This document shows, piece by piece, positions 13,001 through 28,000 of a DNA stretch of 64,000 nucleotides. The translations under genes and the position numbers were made by a program. Origin of the DNA: Eremophila alpestris peregrina (Eukaryota; Chordata; Aves; Passeriformes; Alaudidae); the NCBI GenBank assembly GCA_009792885.1, contig WMCF01000014.1, positions 15,512,049-15,576,048 on the forward strand, read 5' to 3'. Every line of letters starts with the position of its first letter. The first letter of the stretch is position 1. The notes below the pieces were generated by a model. The model saw only the letters and a program-made list of their open reading frames with translations. It was not told the origin of the DNA and made no database searches.

Positions 13001-16000
13001 CTGTTCCCATCCCAAGGTATGGAACTTCACTGTACTATTGGATCTCTTGCCTATTGAAAACTTCATAGAAGAATCAACTTTAGAACTCATTCTCAAAGCA
13101 AGGAACTGAAACATACTTTATTAGCTATCCTGTGCTGCAACATTTTAAGAAATAATGTAACTCCAGGGCTCTACTACTAAGCTCATTAACGATCCTGGCT
13201 GCATTCACGCGATGTTACTGGAAACTTTGATGTGGAAGGAAGTAACAGCTCAAAAACGTTTGCCACTTATTCAGACATACTGATGCATTTAAAATGCAAT
13301 CATCACCTACTTTTGAAGTGGAGAGAAAACCACCCTAGACTAAAAATGCCTCAATAATTTTCAAGCATGCAACAAATTGCTGAAAACCTTTCTTTCCCGA
13401 AATGTCAGAATAGTTAGTTCCCTTATTTAATTACTAAATAATCTAAGTTATTTTTCACTGATAAAAACCAGAAGAGCTTCTAGAAAGGAATACTGCCAAG
13501 GTTTTAACATGAAGCAACTAGACAGAAGAGAATTTGTGGAGTTGTCTGTCCTTTTGTCTCTCTTTAGCATCTCGTTAAGATTTCTTACCTAGAGGTTGCA
13601 ACATTGGCTATTATGACCACAAGTATGGTACAAGTTTCATTAACTTACTGTGTCTGCTACCATATGCCAGTGCTAAATGTGAGAAAAGGTTGATTCCTCC
13701 TATAAAACAGCGTGTTTTGAGACACAAAGTATCAGACAGATTAGATTTCCCAACAGATTACTATCAGGTTACCTGAACCTGTATTTTTTCTAAGAATTCC
13801 AGAACTGCCTATTTGATGTACATAGCAAGATTCAGGGAAAAGATGGAAACAAGACAAATTTTTAAGTACTTTCACAACTGGACACAAGAGAGGTACTGAC
13901 CTACATGTGGAAGAATTTGCTTTAGAACAGCAATGGAGCTTAGCTCCATCGAGGCCTGTTGAAGGTGGGGGGTGCACAGTGACTCCTGGGTGAACAGATC
14001 TTGAACTCTCAAGAAAACATTGCCAAAGTGGATCCTGAGGGAGAGGCATGGTTTTACAGCCTTCTATAAGTCCATCAACAATTTCAAGCTCTGTTTTCAT
14101 TGACATTAGAATTCTTTTACAAGCAGTCTGACATGCATAGTCTTCTGCTCTATCACAGCAATACAAACCTGTTAACAAAATAGTTAACAGTCAAGCACAA
14201 AACAACATCAAAGATGTACAACATAACAGCTCCCCGAGAAATAAACGTGCTGTAAGGTGCCTTCTTCTCTTCCAAAGAATCTCAAATAACATTGCTTCCC
14301 CTAAATAGATAATCAACTCTGGAAAAAAAACTTACAAAGCCAATATGTAAAAATGAAAAGTAAATAAAAATTAATAATGCACCTAAACACAAAAGTTATC
14401 ATAATATAAATTCATATCATAATACTAACACAATTTATATGATAGACTTCTACAATAACACATTTTATATAAAACATCCATGAAGAACATTTTCAGCATC
14501 TTCTATAACTTTCAGTAAAGAAGGATTTATTTGTACTTACTGTCTGTAGGGTTTCTCATTGGATATGACTGTGTGTAGTTGTTCACGCAGTGTATAAGCT
14601 GAGGGCTGATAGAAGCACAGTAATTTTCAACTGCTTTAATCTGTGAGGGACCAGGAGAGGAGTCTGTCCGAAAAATTGCTTGGCAATATTCCCGGCAGTT
14701 CGTGTGGTGCCCGGCGTAACTGCAACAGACTGACCCCACTGGGGAAGCAAACAAACAAACAAACAACAGAAAACCTGTGGGCTCCTATGCAGAGAAATGA
14801 AGAGATGAGCTCTATATAACACACAAGGATGCTCAAAGAAACAAAAAAAACCCAAAAAACCCAAACAAACAAAAAAACCCCAAAAACAAAACCCCACCCA
14901 AAAACCAACAACAACAAAAAAAGAAATTCTATGCTCTACTGATATATCTCTATACACAGAGTGACTGGAAATAACTAGCCAAACTACATTTGTTTGTCTG
15001 GCAGGAGAAAAAAGTCAGTACTAAAGCTGCCTTGAACTCAAGTTCAAGACATGAGCAAGCCAGCTGAATCTCATTTTCAGCTGTTTTGTTCTTATTTTAG
15101 GTAACCAGACGTGTCCAATAATTGAATTATCAGAGAAATACTACCAATAAATGAACAAATATGAGAGTATCATCATTCAAAAAACCCAGGCAGATGGTAT
15201 TGGTGATTCACTCATTTTTGCTATGTTGCTAAATACATACAGTCATTCTTGAGAACAACTTCTACTAGAATTAATTCTGAGACACTGATTTCATTTTATA
15301 TAAACATATCAGGCAACAAAACACTTGCATGGTTCTTCAAAAGTTCAACTACGCATTTAATTTTGCTACTTAGCACACATCAAAGGTACAAGCAGAAGAA
15401 AAAGGTAACAGAGAAGATACAGATACACAAATTAGAAACTGATATTAATGATACAAATAGCCAAATCCCTTTATTATTGGAGCAAGACAACTTACTCATG
15501 TGGCTTTTGCTTATATAGGTCTGAAATACGTGTGTTTGTGTATATGATCACCTACAGAATCTCTTATAGTTCAGAGAAAAAAATGAATGATACAAAAGAA
15601 AACCAAAATAAGCTATTAGTTATATACTTACTTTCATTTCTGTTAATACAACTAAAGAGAGCATTCTGAAATCAAAACAAAAGCAGTGTTACAAGCCAGA
15701 AAACTTCAAATAAATATCCAGTCATTTGTTATAATGAGCTAATAAACCTTTGGCATTACTTGCTTCAATTAGATTACGTTAAAACAGAAACACTATGCAA
15801 ACAGTGAAACCAGGAAATCAAGGGTCACCAAAGTTCTGTGTGATAATAAAATAATAAAATAGAGAAATATTCATACCAGTAGGAAAGACTTTCCTGGACT
15901 AACTTCTAATAGGGTGTTCCAAAATGTTGGGATTTTTTTTTAAGGACAATAATTTTAAAGATTCTATGTAGAAAACCAGAATTCTGCACAGATGGATACA

Positions 16001-19000
16001 TGCAAATAGGAAGTCTCAACAAAGTAACTCCATGACAATGCACCTCAAAAGCTAAAGCATGCAACCAACTCTCTCAAACTGCAGCCGAGAAGTACAGCTG
16101 GGGGATGTACATCTTAAATGTCAGAAGAAGGGAAACACACGCATCCTGTTGCTTTGTTTCAGAGGTCTCTAATCTGCAGACCAGTCATGGAATTATTTGG
16201 GTTGGGCAGGACCTTAAAGACCACCTAGTCACAACCCCCTGCCATGGGCAGGCACACCTTCCACTAGACCAGGTTGCTCAGGGCCCCAGCCAACTTGGCC
16301 TGGAACACTTCCAGGGACGGGACATCCACAGCTTCTCTAGGCAACCTGTGCCAGTGCCTCAGCACCCTCATCATAAAAAAATGTCTTCTTTGTATCTGGT
16401 TTGAAACTATCCTCTTTTAGTTTCAAATCATTAACCCATGCCCTATCATAACAAGCCCTGCCAAAAAGTTTATTCCCAGATTGTAGGCCCCCTTTGGGTA
16501 CCAAAAAGTGCTGTAAAGTTTCCCAAAATCCTTTTCTTCTCTAGACTGAACAACCCCAGCTCTCTTCATAGGAGACATGCTCCATCCCTCTTTGTGGCTC
16601 TCCTCTGGACTCATTCCAACAGGTCCACATCTTTCCTGTGCTGAAGACTCCACATCTGGATGTAGCACTCCATGTGGGTCTCATCAGAGCAGAGCAGAGG
16701 GGCAGAATTCCCTCCCTCATGACTACTGAACTCTTGCCAAAAACCCCACAGTCTTCCCCACATTGAATAAGCACATTTCCCATTAAAAAAACACCTAGAT
16801 ACTGCATATAAACTGTGGGGAACTCTATGAAAAGATGTTGTCATTATTGTCTGCAACAGTCATGAGGTTGAAATTCCAAAATGTAGTTGCCAGTTATCAA
16901 AGACTAAAATTATATGAGTGTGACAAGAGAATTTGAACTTCCTCCAATCTAACCTCTACAATTGTCAGAACACCAGATTATAAAACATGATCAAATACAT
17001 CAATATAGTGACAAAACACAATCCCCATCTTCCAAAAAGTCCTGATCTCCGTTTCCCCTATACCTATAATTAAAAAATTTTGTATTTCATGCAGAAGAGA
17101 GTATCCACAAAAGAAAACAGGAACACCATCAGATTGATCCCAAATCATGTGGGATTAGTCTTGCTTCAATACAGGAAAGCACCAGGTGTGCTACTATCTC
17201 CAAGACAAGGAAGAGAGCTCAAAATGCAGACCTAGTTCAAGTTCAGTAGTTCACCAGATTCTTCATCTATCTTAGTTACTAGTTATTCACTGCGTTGCAG
17301 AGAAGTGGGTATCCCAAATAATCTTGGGGCTATTTTTGTGCAGATCTGTACTGCTGCAAACAGACGAAAATACAAATGTGTTAGGAATTAACTTGATGAT
17401 TTTATTTTTCCTTTTGTCTTAGATATTGTTTAGTGTGCAGGAATTTGTTTTATATTCATATTTTCTACTGAAATTCCTTCAGTTAATGCTCAGAAATTAA
17501 TTGAAATCTTGGGTAAGCCATGGCAGATGTGGCAATGAAAGACCCTAAGAGAATGAATATAAATCTAACTTGAAAGTATAAGTTATTTTTCCACAAACAG
17601 AAACTATTTATAATTCTAGTGATCACAAATAAAGGCACAGATCTCTTGGTACACCTCACATAAAAACTGAAAAATCTGCCTTACGGAGAACGAAGCCCCA
17701 AATCTCATAAAGTAGCAATTCAGACTTTTTTTTCATGCCTAAAATATCCTCTACAATATTTCAGATCTTTTCTCCCAAAAGCATGGGTACTGCATTATTT
17801 CTCTCAGATTAAGATGAATTTGCAGCGACATTCTTCATCCCAGCAGCACATTTCCATCTGATTAACTTTAAATTTTCCCTTCTTTCCTACACACAAACCA
17901 AATCCTGTTATGCAATCCATCTCTGTAACACAGATGAAGGCCAATATACAGAGAAGGAACCCAGAGATGGGGTCACCGTCCTACACCGGTAAGTAATAAT
18001 TTATGCTGCTGCCTAAAGGCTCATGACATTTTTGTAGCACCATATATCCTTCACTGTGGATGCCAGGCAAAGGTTACCAGAAAGGCCCTGTTTCCATGTG
18101 GCCACCTGGTTTCTTTGGGACCTGCCACACACAACAACACTCTGCTCCTAAACTGACTGTCCTCAGAAGATGCTGAATTTTGACTTCTCCAGAGCCACCC
18201 TGCATGGAGCACTGGAAGGTGGCACACAAACCAGCCAGGCAGAATGAACACTGTAACTTTATTAATGAATGCACTGGGACAGCAGAGGCTGCTGGAAAGT
18301 CTAAAGTCTGTCTGCCATGGTTATAGCAAGTATTTGACCATACAGCTAGCACAAACAATTCTTAGAATCATATTCCAATGCTGCAATAAACTCAGATAAA
18401 AATTGTCACATTATTTAGAAACCAAATGATACAAAAAAGTGATTGTAAAGCAGTTCATGGATAATAGTGTCACTTGCCCTGCTCAGAGGACACAAAAGAA
18501 AGAAAAATATTGAGAAGATTATGGTATCTACTAATATTCCTTCTCCAAAGAAGGGCTCAAATTGAGCCAAAATTATCTTCTCACAGCAATTTCACACATC
18601 AATTTTAGACAGGCAGGAAGTCCTAACCTAATAATAAATCTTCTTTCTGTATTTTGAAACTACAGTTCCACAGACTGCTGAATCACTGTAATAATCAGAG
18701 GAGGCGGTCTGGCTTCTCTTTTCCATCTTGTCCTGTTCCCAGAGCTGTATAGTCTTGTGTATGCCCTTACACCATCACCTTGTCATGACCTGATCTTTCT
18801 CGCTAACCCTGATGAAAACTCATTTTTCTCATCCCCTAGGATTTAAGTTAGCGATATCAACAGGTATAATACTATCTTAGAACAGAATAGAACAAGTATT
18901 TTTTAGATACCCTTTTTTAGAAGGACCTTCCAGATGCCAGAGGGAGACTAAGACAAGGAGGGGGAGGGAATGTGTGTGGAAAAATGGCAGTTGCAGGAAG

Positions 19001-22000
19001 GCACGGGAAGAACTTCAGCTGCACTGAGTTCTTACAGCAACTCACCATATTTCACAAAACTGTAAGAGTCTGTAGCTACCACAGAATACAGTGCTAGTGA
19101 GGGTGCTGACTTTGTTTTGTGGGTACATCTGGGTACCTGTTCAGTTTCTGTATATGTATATACTCCTCACACATGTGAGGGGTATAGCTACAGAGATATG
19201 AGATAATCTAAAAAAATTTAAAAATTAGTGTCTAATCACCTGTTTGTAAGCAAAGCTGTTAACAGCATTAGACAGCCAGTCTGATATGAATTACTAACTG
19301 CAACTTCTTTTCAGAACACAAGGTTCATGTCCATCTCTACTACATTAGCACTCATATTTAAGAAGTCCAGCTTTTCTGTTCACTTAAGGTTCCTTCTGAA
19401 TCTTTGAGTGAACTGGCAGTGAAGAAAGACACAGAAAAAAAAAGCAAAAGGTAAAAGACAGATATAGGTAAGGAAAAACAAAACCAAACCAGCCAACCAA
19501 CACAAAAACCAGAAGAGGAGAAAAGTATGTTCTCTTAAAAGGAATGATTAAGTCATCAAGATTTGGGAGAATGATGGTACAAAGGCAACACTTTGTACAC
19601 ACACAGTACATACTCCATTTCTAACTTGGGTTGAATACTAAATTAAGTGAACAAAGATGGCAATATCAGAATTTCTAAACCACAAACACAATGATTTGTT
19701 TTACTTATGCACAAGCCCCATCTTTCACACTTCTCTTTTTTTTAAAGCCAGGTGTTTCTAAGCCTGGTGATTAAAGCCAGCGAGACTACAAGCAGAAGGA
19801 GCTGAAAGTGGTAGGTGGACACTGCCAACACAACCACATACACCTTAAAGCAAAGACTCTTAAAGATTTCTTTTTGGTGTTATGGAAATTGAAAAAGGCT
19901 ATTGAGGTTTATGCAGCAGAGAACATTTTTCAGTCTTCTTCACCAGAACCCCCCTGAAGGAAGATTTTAGCCAGTACTGCAGGACCTAACTGGTTTCGCT
20001 CTTTTTGGAGCTCATCAGCTGCAGGTAACGGCTCAAAACCCAAATATACACGCACCCCAACACAAACAGAGCAGAACATTTTGCTGATGGAAGAAGTCCT
20101 CTGCATTGTGAGGCATGCTTTCATATTATAAGCACATTTTTAAAAAATGGCTGCCTCTTGTGTCTTGAATGAAAAGCGACAGTGAAGCTGTGGTTTCACA
20201 CCAGAAATTAAGAGTATTTTGCAAAAAACCCACAAAACTATTTTCCTCCCGAAAAAATACCATGGTATCTGTATTCTACTAACTTTGGCAGAAAAGTAAG
20301 TTCAGTACTATTGTCTTGGGCAACCCAGCCACGACAAATCTTTGAATCTAGACCCTATCCAATTAAGGCCATCTTAATTTATAAGTATTACCTACAGTTA
20401 ACAAATACAATACTAAAATGTTTAACTGCAATTAAGCACAGAAAAGAAAACCCTCTTGATTCCTCCTTGACTTCATTTAATCTTTGAATTTACTGAGAGA
20501 AGATAAAAGTCAGAAGGTAACATACTAATGTTTAGTGGAATCAGCTGAAGTGTCAAATGCTGGTGAACATCTGTTAAAAACTTTAAAAACTTGCAGTAAT
20601 AAACAAGTAAGGTCAAGATTTTCCTCTATTATGTAAACCAATAAAGAATTGAGAACACTTGCAAAGTGAGGTAGTGCAAAATTACTGGAACTCAAATTTT
20701 GGCAAGATCATTGAGTGTTCCATCAACCTTCTTTGAGGAGCAGAGAACAGAGACAAAAAGCACCAGCAGATGACAATAACATTATCTACAATGTGTAGTG
20801 TATGGTCAGAGTCCATCCTGAATTCATTAAGCAGTACTTCCAGAGGCCACACACAGTCCTGTGCCTTAGGAGTTCATTAAAACTGTTTAGGAACCTCCAG
20901 CTAAACAATGTCCTAAACAGTTCCTTAAGTCTCAGAGTCATCCACACGAACAATTAGATAAGAGCTAAAAACTAATGACTGCATTTTTCAGCAGGGGTAA
21001 TTAATAGCCAGTATTCACCAAAATCTCAGCAAAAAGCAGGATCATATGATCCTAGAAGAAAAAAACAAACCAATACCATAGCAGAGTGAATACTTTTCTG
21101 AATCCCCATTAAAGCACTTGAAGCTGCAGGCACTGCATTTTAAGTTTCTGTGTTTAAAAATTGAAAAATACCAAAGTGAGATTAGACTAAAGCGTGCTCA
21201 AATCTGTGATAGCAGAACTACCTTTTAACAGTCCAGGGACATCAAAAGTGTTCACTACTGTGCATCAAAAGCAGTTTTAAGAGCAGAGGCTAAGTAAGTG
21301 GTGACATTTCCAGTGGCATTTCAGCTGCTTGGGAGATGTTAACAGTGCTCAGAAGCAGTAAAGCTCTCACAGTGCTAATTAACTAGAGAAGTTCGAATGT
21401 CTCTAAATAAAAACTGGAGTTCTTAATATTCAGAGAGGTGAACTCACAATTTGCAGAGCACAGACTCAAGAGCTGCAACCTAATGGAAACTTTAGTGCCA
21501 CCTTTTCCATGCACAGAAGAAAGAAAAGTGATCTTAAACACAGTAATAAAGCCTTTACAGCTTATTTTAAGATTAAGTATTTTAAGTGGCTCCTCCAAGC
21601 ACGTTTTCCATGTGGTCTTTTAAAAAATCAGACCCCCCCTTTACACAAAAATTTAAAAAATATGAGAATCAGAATATCCTACATACAATCCATACCGTCT
21701 CCACTTCTTTTTTCTTCTTCCTTTGACTATTACCTACCTCCTTTTTAGAGGGAGATGAACAGGATAGCAGAAAGCTGGAAGAAGTAGTGAAAGATAAAAG
21801 AACTGAGGTGCACAGAACTAGAGGAAAAATGAAGACGACAAAATGAGTATCTGAGAAGAAGATGTAAAAAAGGACTATTAGAATAAAACCTTCAAAAGAA
21901 GGAAAATAAAATACCTTTTGGTAACACTCAAAAATACTGGGCAAGGTGTGTTAAATTTATTCATTTCTGTATGCAGTGCTACTTGAAAATAAAAATTGTT

Positions 22001-25000
22001 TAACAGGACATGCCATCTTCAAAGCACTGATAAAAAATGAGTATCTTATTCCAACACAATACTTTTCTAAAATGTGTAAAATCTCCAAATTAAAACAAAC
22101 ATAAATATTTACAGTAAAAGTAATGCAGAAACATGTGATCAGCAGAAAAAGCATCTTCTATTAATCTTGTGAAAAGCTGGCACATAAATGCTGCAGTGAT
22201 TCTGCACAACCTGAGACTCCACTTTGTGACTTCAAACTTGGTGACACCTCCTGCATGGAGTTTGCCTTTTTTCACTGCTCTGAACCCTATGCCCTTCCCC
22301 TGAAGATTTACTTCCCTCTTGACCCTCACTAACTTAGTGTGAGGCTGAAGGGTAACTCACAAAGTTGCTTCCCTAATCTCAAAAGATTACCAAAGTGTAC
22401 TATGCACAGGTCAGACTATTCTAAGCAGCTTGTGAAAATTCTCTAGGAAATCCTAAATAAGCTAAGTAAGTTAAGAAGACTGGTAAGCTATGAGAGTGTT
22501 TACAAAAAAGGGAATAATATTTTACATTCTTAATTAATCTAGTTTTTAGTTTTATGTCATATACTTAATTATTAAATACCTCAGCAACAGGTAGAGGTAT
22601 TTATAGAGGTGTATATATATATATATATTTATAGAGGTATATATATTTATATATATTTATATATATTTATATAGAGAGCTGATTACCAAGCACTATGATC
22701 TATACTGCAAACTAATTTTCTAAGTGGATCCTCATTTTTAGCAAAGTATGAATTCTTAAATGCAAAACTGAACACAGTATGTATGACACTGTATTTATGT
22801 GATTCACACGCAATTTCTGATCTCATGGCACCTCTTTCAGTTTGAATTAGCCATTCCTTCCCCAGTTCAGTGTTTCCCCAGCCAGCTCCAACCAATGCAA
22901 AGTACAGTACAGGACACAGAAGCCACTCACAGACCACACAAGGAGCAGGACTCATACACTAAAGCAGCAAGAACAAAAAAAAAAAAAATTTTTTAATGAG
23001 AAATAACGATAGGTGTGGGAAACTGCAGGTTCCCTCCAAAAGTTTTATTTGGAATCTCCAATCTTAGGCATAACTTCCTTGAATTTTATGCAACCAATGA
23101 GCCTCTTAAGAGCATTTTAAGTATTATTTTCCATGAGCATCCGTAGGCCTGGATACATGTGAAAAATCATTGTCATACAAAATTCTATCATAACTGAAGA
23201 TCTAGCACACGATTAAGATCAGATACTTAATTTCTGTCCCTGACACACCATTTGTATCTACTACACCTAGTCCTCATTAAAAAAAGTTCTTTCCTTCCCT
23301 AAGCAGAAGACTGATTCCTTCTACTATGATTTTTCTCCCTTTCCTTCTCTTTTAGGCTTGCACAATAGCAAGCATTAAGATTTTCTGTATAGTAACAGCA
23401 AGATCACTCTTGATTAAGAGTGAGATGCCCAGTTTTCAAAATTCCAGATAAAAAAAAACTTGGAAAATAAATAAGATTACTATGACCATTTTGAAGTCAT
23501 TCTTTATTCTCTTACCTTTCCTCTCCCGTTCTCCTTCAACCCATACTGGCCAACCTCCTACAGCAATGCAGAAATCCAGAAAAAAAGAAGGAAACAGACC
23601 AGCATAATAGAAGAGAAGCTTGCAGATGTTGACAGTATAGCATATTATAGCATGAAAGGAGACAGAACCACTTAAAATGAAAATGCATTTTTAAGAGAAC
23701 AAACTACAGCAACTTCAACCCATGCTAATTTCCACAGTGGAGAGTCTGGAAAAATACTCCATAGATTGTTTAGTTAAAAGGACAAAAGGGAAAAAACATT
23801 TAAAAAAGGTAATTAAATGCTTCCAGGAAAAAACAGGAAAGCTGCTCCACTTCTGCCCAAATCAAAAGAATAGAAAATTGTCTGATATCCTGAACTGTTG
23901 ATTATGAGCAGAACTGATGCAGGACTACCTAACTTAGGGCAGAAGGAAATGAGATGAAAGGGGATGGGAGGAATCTGGCTTTTAATTAAGATGAAGATCA
24001 AAAGAAAAGCAGTCCTTGTAGAATAGCATTTCTAACACTGTGTTAAAAAGAACATAGGTAAAGGCAGATTTCTGAAGATAAACTGATGATTAATTTTGTG
24101 AGGAAAACAGTAAAACTAACTGCAAGCATCAACAGTTTCACTGATGTTACCAAAAATGATACATTTGAAATTATTTATATTCAGATAGGATAATTAAAGC
24201 CTCTCTTTCCTGAGTTTCTTTCTTAAGGTCACTTTTAGGCTGACTCTCACTGTCCAAGCTGAAAGGTTTCTGACAGATTGATCACAATGAATGCTGAAAA
24301 CTCCTAAGAAAAACACTTTTTGGGAATCCAATTTGAAAGTTGCAACTTTTTCATTTAAATTAAGGTATATGCAAGCCTATAAAATCCAAAACTTTTTTAC
24401 AGAAGGTGATTATACTTTCATAAAAACTGTAGAGAGATAATTTACATTCCTATGAAAGCAAGCACATTCAGAAATTCTGCTGTAAAAAGACTGAACTTCC
24501 CTCTTCTACAGGATATTTTTACAGGACTTATAAAACTATTGATGTAAAAGTTCATTTTTTCTTTCAGATATATTCAGACACATAAAAACATACCTCGTAT
24601 TCTTTCCTGCAGACTTTTAAGACATCATTTTTTGCAGAAGCCTGAAAGACATAAATTTTTCAATTTCAATAATAAAATCATGTTGCAAAATAAAGACATT
24701 TCTACTTTTTAATTAACTGCAATAACAATGGATTCACAATCTATTAAAATGTTCCTTTAAGAACCTAAAGAATCCATGAAAAGCTTTAAGAAAAAAAAAA
24801 GCTGACACCATAACATGTCATTTAATGAAAACCCAAATCCTCATGTTTCTGCACCAAGTCAGTTGATAGTGGAAGCACACAAAGCAACTTTGGTTTTGTA
24901 AAGGTTTGCCAGATTGCAGAATACAGAAAACATTTAAGAAATGGAAGAGCTTGAGCATAAGGATCTCCCCATTTTCCCTGCTAATTTATCACTCGTGTGT

Positions 25001-28000
25001 CACTTTCCATTCCTCCCTCTTGTATGTTCAGTTCTATGGTTCCTATTGCCAAACTGAGTTGCAGAAATTCTCCCCTCAAACTGCATATCCCTTTGTTCTA
25101 TACAAAATCTCGTGCTCCTTTTTCATATGACAGATATTCAAAACTATAATAGCTACTAACATGTTACTTCCCCCTCCAGTAATTTAAAACACTTGGGTAA
25201 AATCTGACCTCAGACCTATTATATCACTGCCTTCAAAGTAACTCCAAAATCCCGTCAAGTTTCAAGGATCAAAATTAAAATCCAAATATTTCCCATTATC
25301 CCTAATATTTGGCAGGTATTTAGATTTTGGTCTGAATTAAAAAGAATAGGAAATGTTTTCACCAGAGTTTGCTAAAGTACAAAGTATAGCTAAGATTCTG
25401 AAACAACAGCAATCAAACAATACAACATCTAAATTAGAGAATAATCAGAAATGATGTAACAATCATAAGATTAATGGAATTTAGTAAGACTGCGATAAAC
25501 AGAAATGTCTTTATCAGGCCTGGAAGACACTCAAGCATTAGCACATATTTGAAACCATGGCTAAAAATGCATTTGAGAATAAACACACATCTTCTTTTCT
25601 GAAGATCAAAAGTACTCAGTTTGTTTACTCACTCCTCATCTCTCTCCCACACTACTCTGTACTCACTACTCATCTCTTGCCACATAGTTTAAACTCTGTG
25701 ATTTTGGGTGAAAGTAGAATTTTTTTATTATGACAGCAGTTTGCAGTATGCTGCTTGGTCAAGATTAAGACTATACAGGTAACATTCACAAATATAAATA
25801 ATAAGTACATCTGTGCTCCAGAAATGAATTACAAGGATATGCTCCTAGATTTTGAAGATGTTTTTAAAGGCACAAACACATATTTAGAGGGGAAAAAAAA
25901 TCACTAAATGCTTCACAGATTTTTAATAAAAAGGTCATTGCTAGATTTATGAATTATGCTTAAAATGTTACTTGACAAAAACACTGGCTCTATTAACATC
26001 AAAAAGCCCCCCCTTTCTTCCATCTGATGAATAAAAACCTCTTTGAATAGGCACAAAAATCTGGGGCTGTAACCACAATGTTGTATCACTAAACATGACA
26101 CTACAAAAAAAAGAGCTTAGGATGAGCCAAATGTTGCCTTTCACTCAACATTATTTTAAAGTAACAACTTTTATACAGAGACTGTGACAAATAAGTCAAG
26201 ATTAAGTTCAGCATAACCATATAGAGCTGCAGAATCAGTCTGGACTCAGTCAGCAGGGTGAAAGCCTTACCTGCTTACACGCTTGCCGACACTCCACAGC
26301 AATAGCCAGCTCACAGCAGCCCAACCCAACCCACCCGTCAGACTTCTTCAAAACTCCTAGGGAAACAAGATGACAGGCTGATGAGAGTAGAAAGAGAAAC
26401 TACTTTCCCTTCCCCCTACTTTTCAAAATTGATAATCGTGTTCTCATTCAAGCCTATGTACAGATTACATTTTTATTGGAATTCCAAACCAATAAACTTG
26501 AAGCAAAAAACACAAGTCTGTGTTTTCATAAATGCTGAAACTAGCAATCAATGAAGTACCCTCCATACATTGAGGTTAAAGATGCTTTAAGCAAACTGTT
26601 TTATATGTTCAATGGAAATATCAGATTGTGATAATCTATCTAATCAGAAATACAAGACATCAAAAAACATCAGGAAAAATTCTCATTAAAACTGAGAACA
26701 CTGTCTCTTACAGATACATCCTGTTGTTTGTTTCAATAGCACATTTCTCTGCCAACTTTGCCAATGCAGAAAATGTTCCGTGCTCTTTCTCCAAACTTCC
26801 TGTGGTGTTTTTGGTCTGGATGCAGGTTAATTTCTTCAGCTGAGCTGGCATGGGGCTATGTTTTGGACTTCTGATTATACCAGTGTTGATAATACATGGA
26901 CGTTACTGCAAACACAGGCAGCATCCAGGCCTTTTTTCCACAGGGACTCACAAATGGGCCGGCAGCGCACAAGAGGTTGCGAGGGGACGCTGCCAGGACA
27001 TTCCATACCACATGGCACCATGCTCAGCCATAAAAGCTGGGGGTTGAGGATGGATGGCAGGGGCTGCCCCTGCCTGGGGACCAGCTGGGCATCAGTTGGT
27101 TGGTGGTGAACAATTCTTTTCTTTTGCATCACTTGTTTTTCTTGCGTTTGGGTTTTTTCCTTCTTTCATCCTTGTTTTTCCTTCCATTTTTAAATTATAA
27201 ACTGCCTGTATCCCAACCCATGGGTTTTCTCACTGTTGTCCTCTGATTCTTCCCCTCTCTCTCACAGATGGGAGAATGAGCAAACACTGTGTGGTAATTA
27301 GCAGCCTACTGGGGTTAATCCACAACCTTCCTCTGTCATTTATCACCCCAGCAACATGGTTTCATAGCCAGAATGACCTTAAATAGAAGTTTCCCATCTT
27401 CCCGTCTCTCTTAATCCATTAATTTCACTGTTTGCATTATCCTCATTTCTCTAACATAAGATTACATCAAAATGTGGTAAGAAGCAAATTGCAGCCATAA
27501 ATTGTTTAATCCTCTTAATTTAGTAATTAATACAGATTTTTGAATGTTTTCCAAACACCAGAAATAAAAAAATGAATTCCTGTATCTATTTCTCATGTAA
27601 CTTTAAAGACAGAAATAAAGGGAATGTTTGATCTATGCAGCTGCCGAGCAGCTCTGACAAACTTATTACATTATTTTCTTTAGGACATTTGGTAGAATTA
27701 TTTAACTCAAAGGAAACATTCATTTTTGTTATGGATATTTAAAAAATAAAGCATTACTTTATTACATACATAAATCATGTTATTTGTGTAGAAATAAAAA
27801 AGCAGAAAGCAGAAGAATCAACTAATTTTGAAAAATGCTCTTAAGCCTAGTGGAAATGTCTATTTAGAACAACCACATGGGATGTCCAGCTTTAAAAAAG
27901 GGAAGTGAAAGAGCTAGGTGTAAGATCTTAAATTTAAATGCTAGGAAAACACTTGGAAAAAAGTAATAAAAAATAATTGCAATCAATGGAAAACAATGGC

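Larger units (their letters stand above)
15666..24593 (-). other. RECK intron 6 (8.9 kb, longest)
   Basis: Holds a CR1 fragment at 16,184-16,735 and an AT tandem repeat at 22,592-22,676. No other element, RNA gene or exon recognised in the rest. Confidence 0.75.

Noticed and set aside
16105..16856. Several open frames of 68-99 codons on both strands
   Set aside because: They fall in a CR1 3' fragment and its edges; no protein family recognised.
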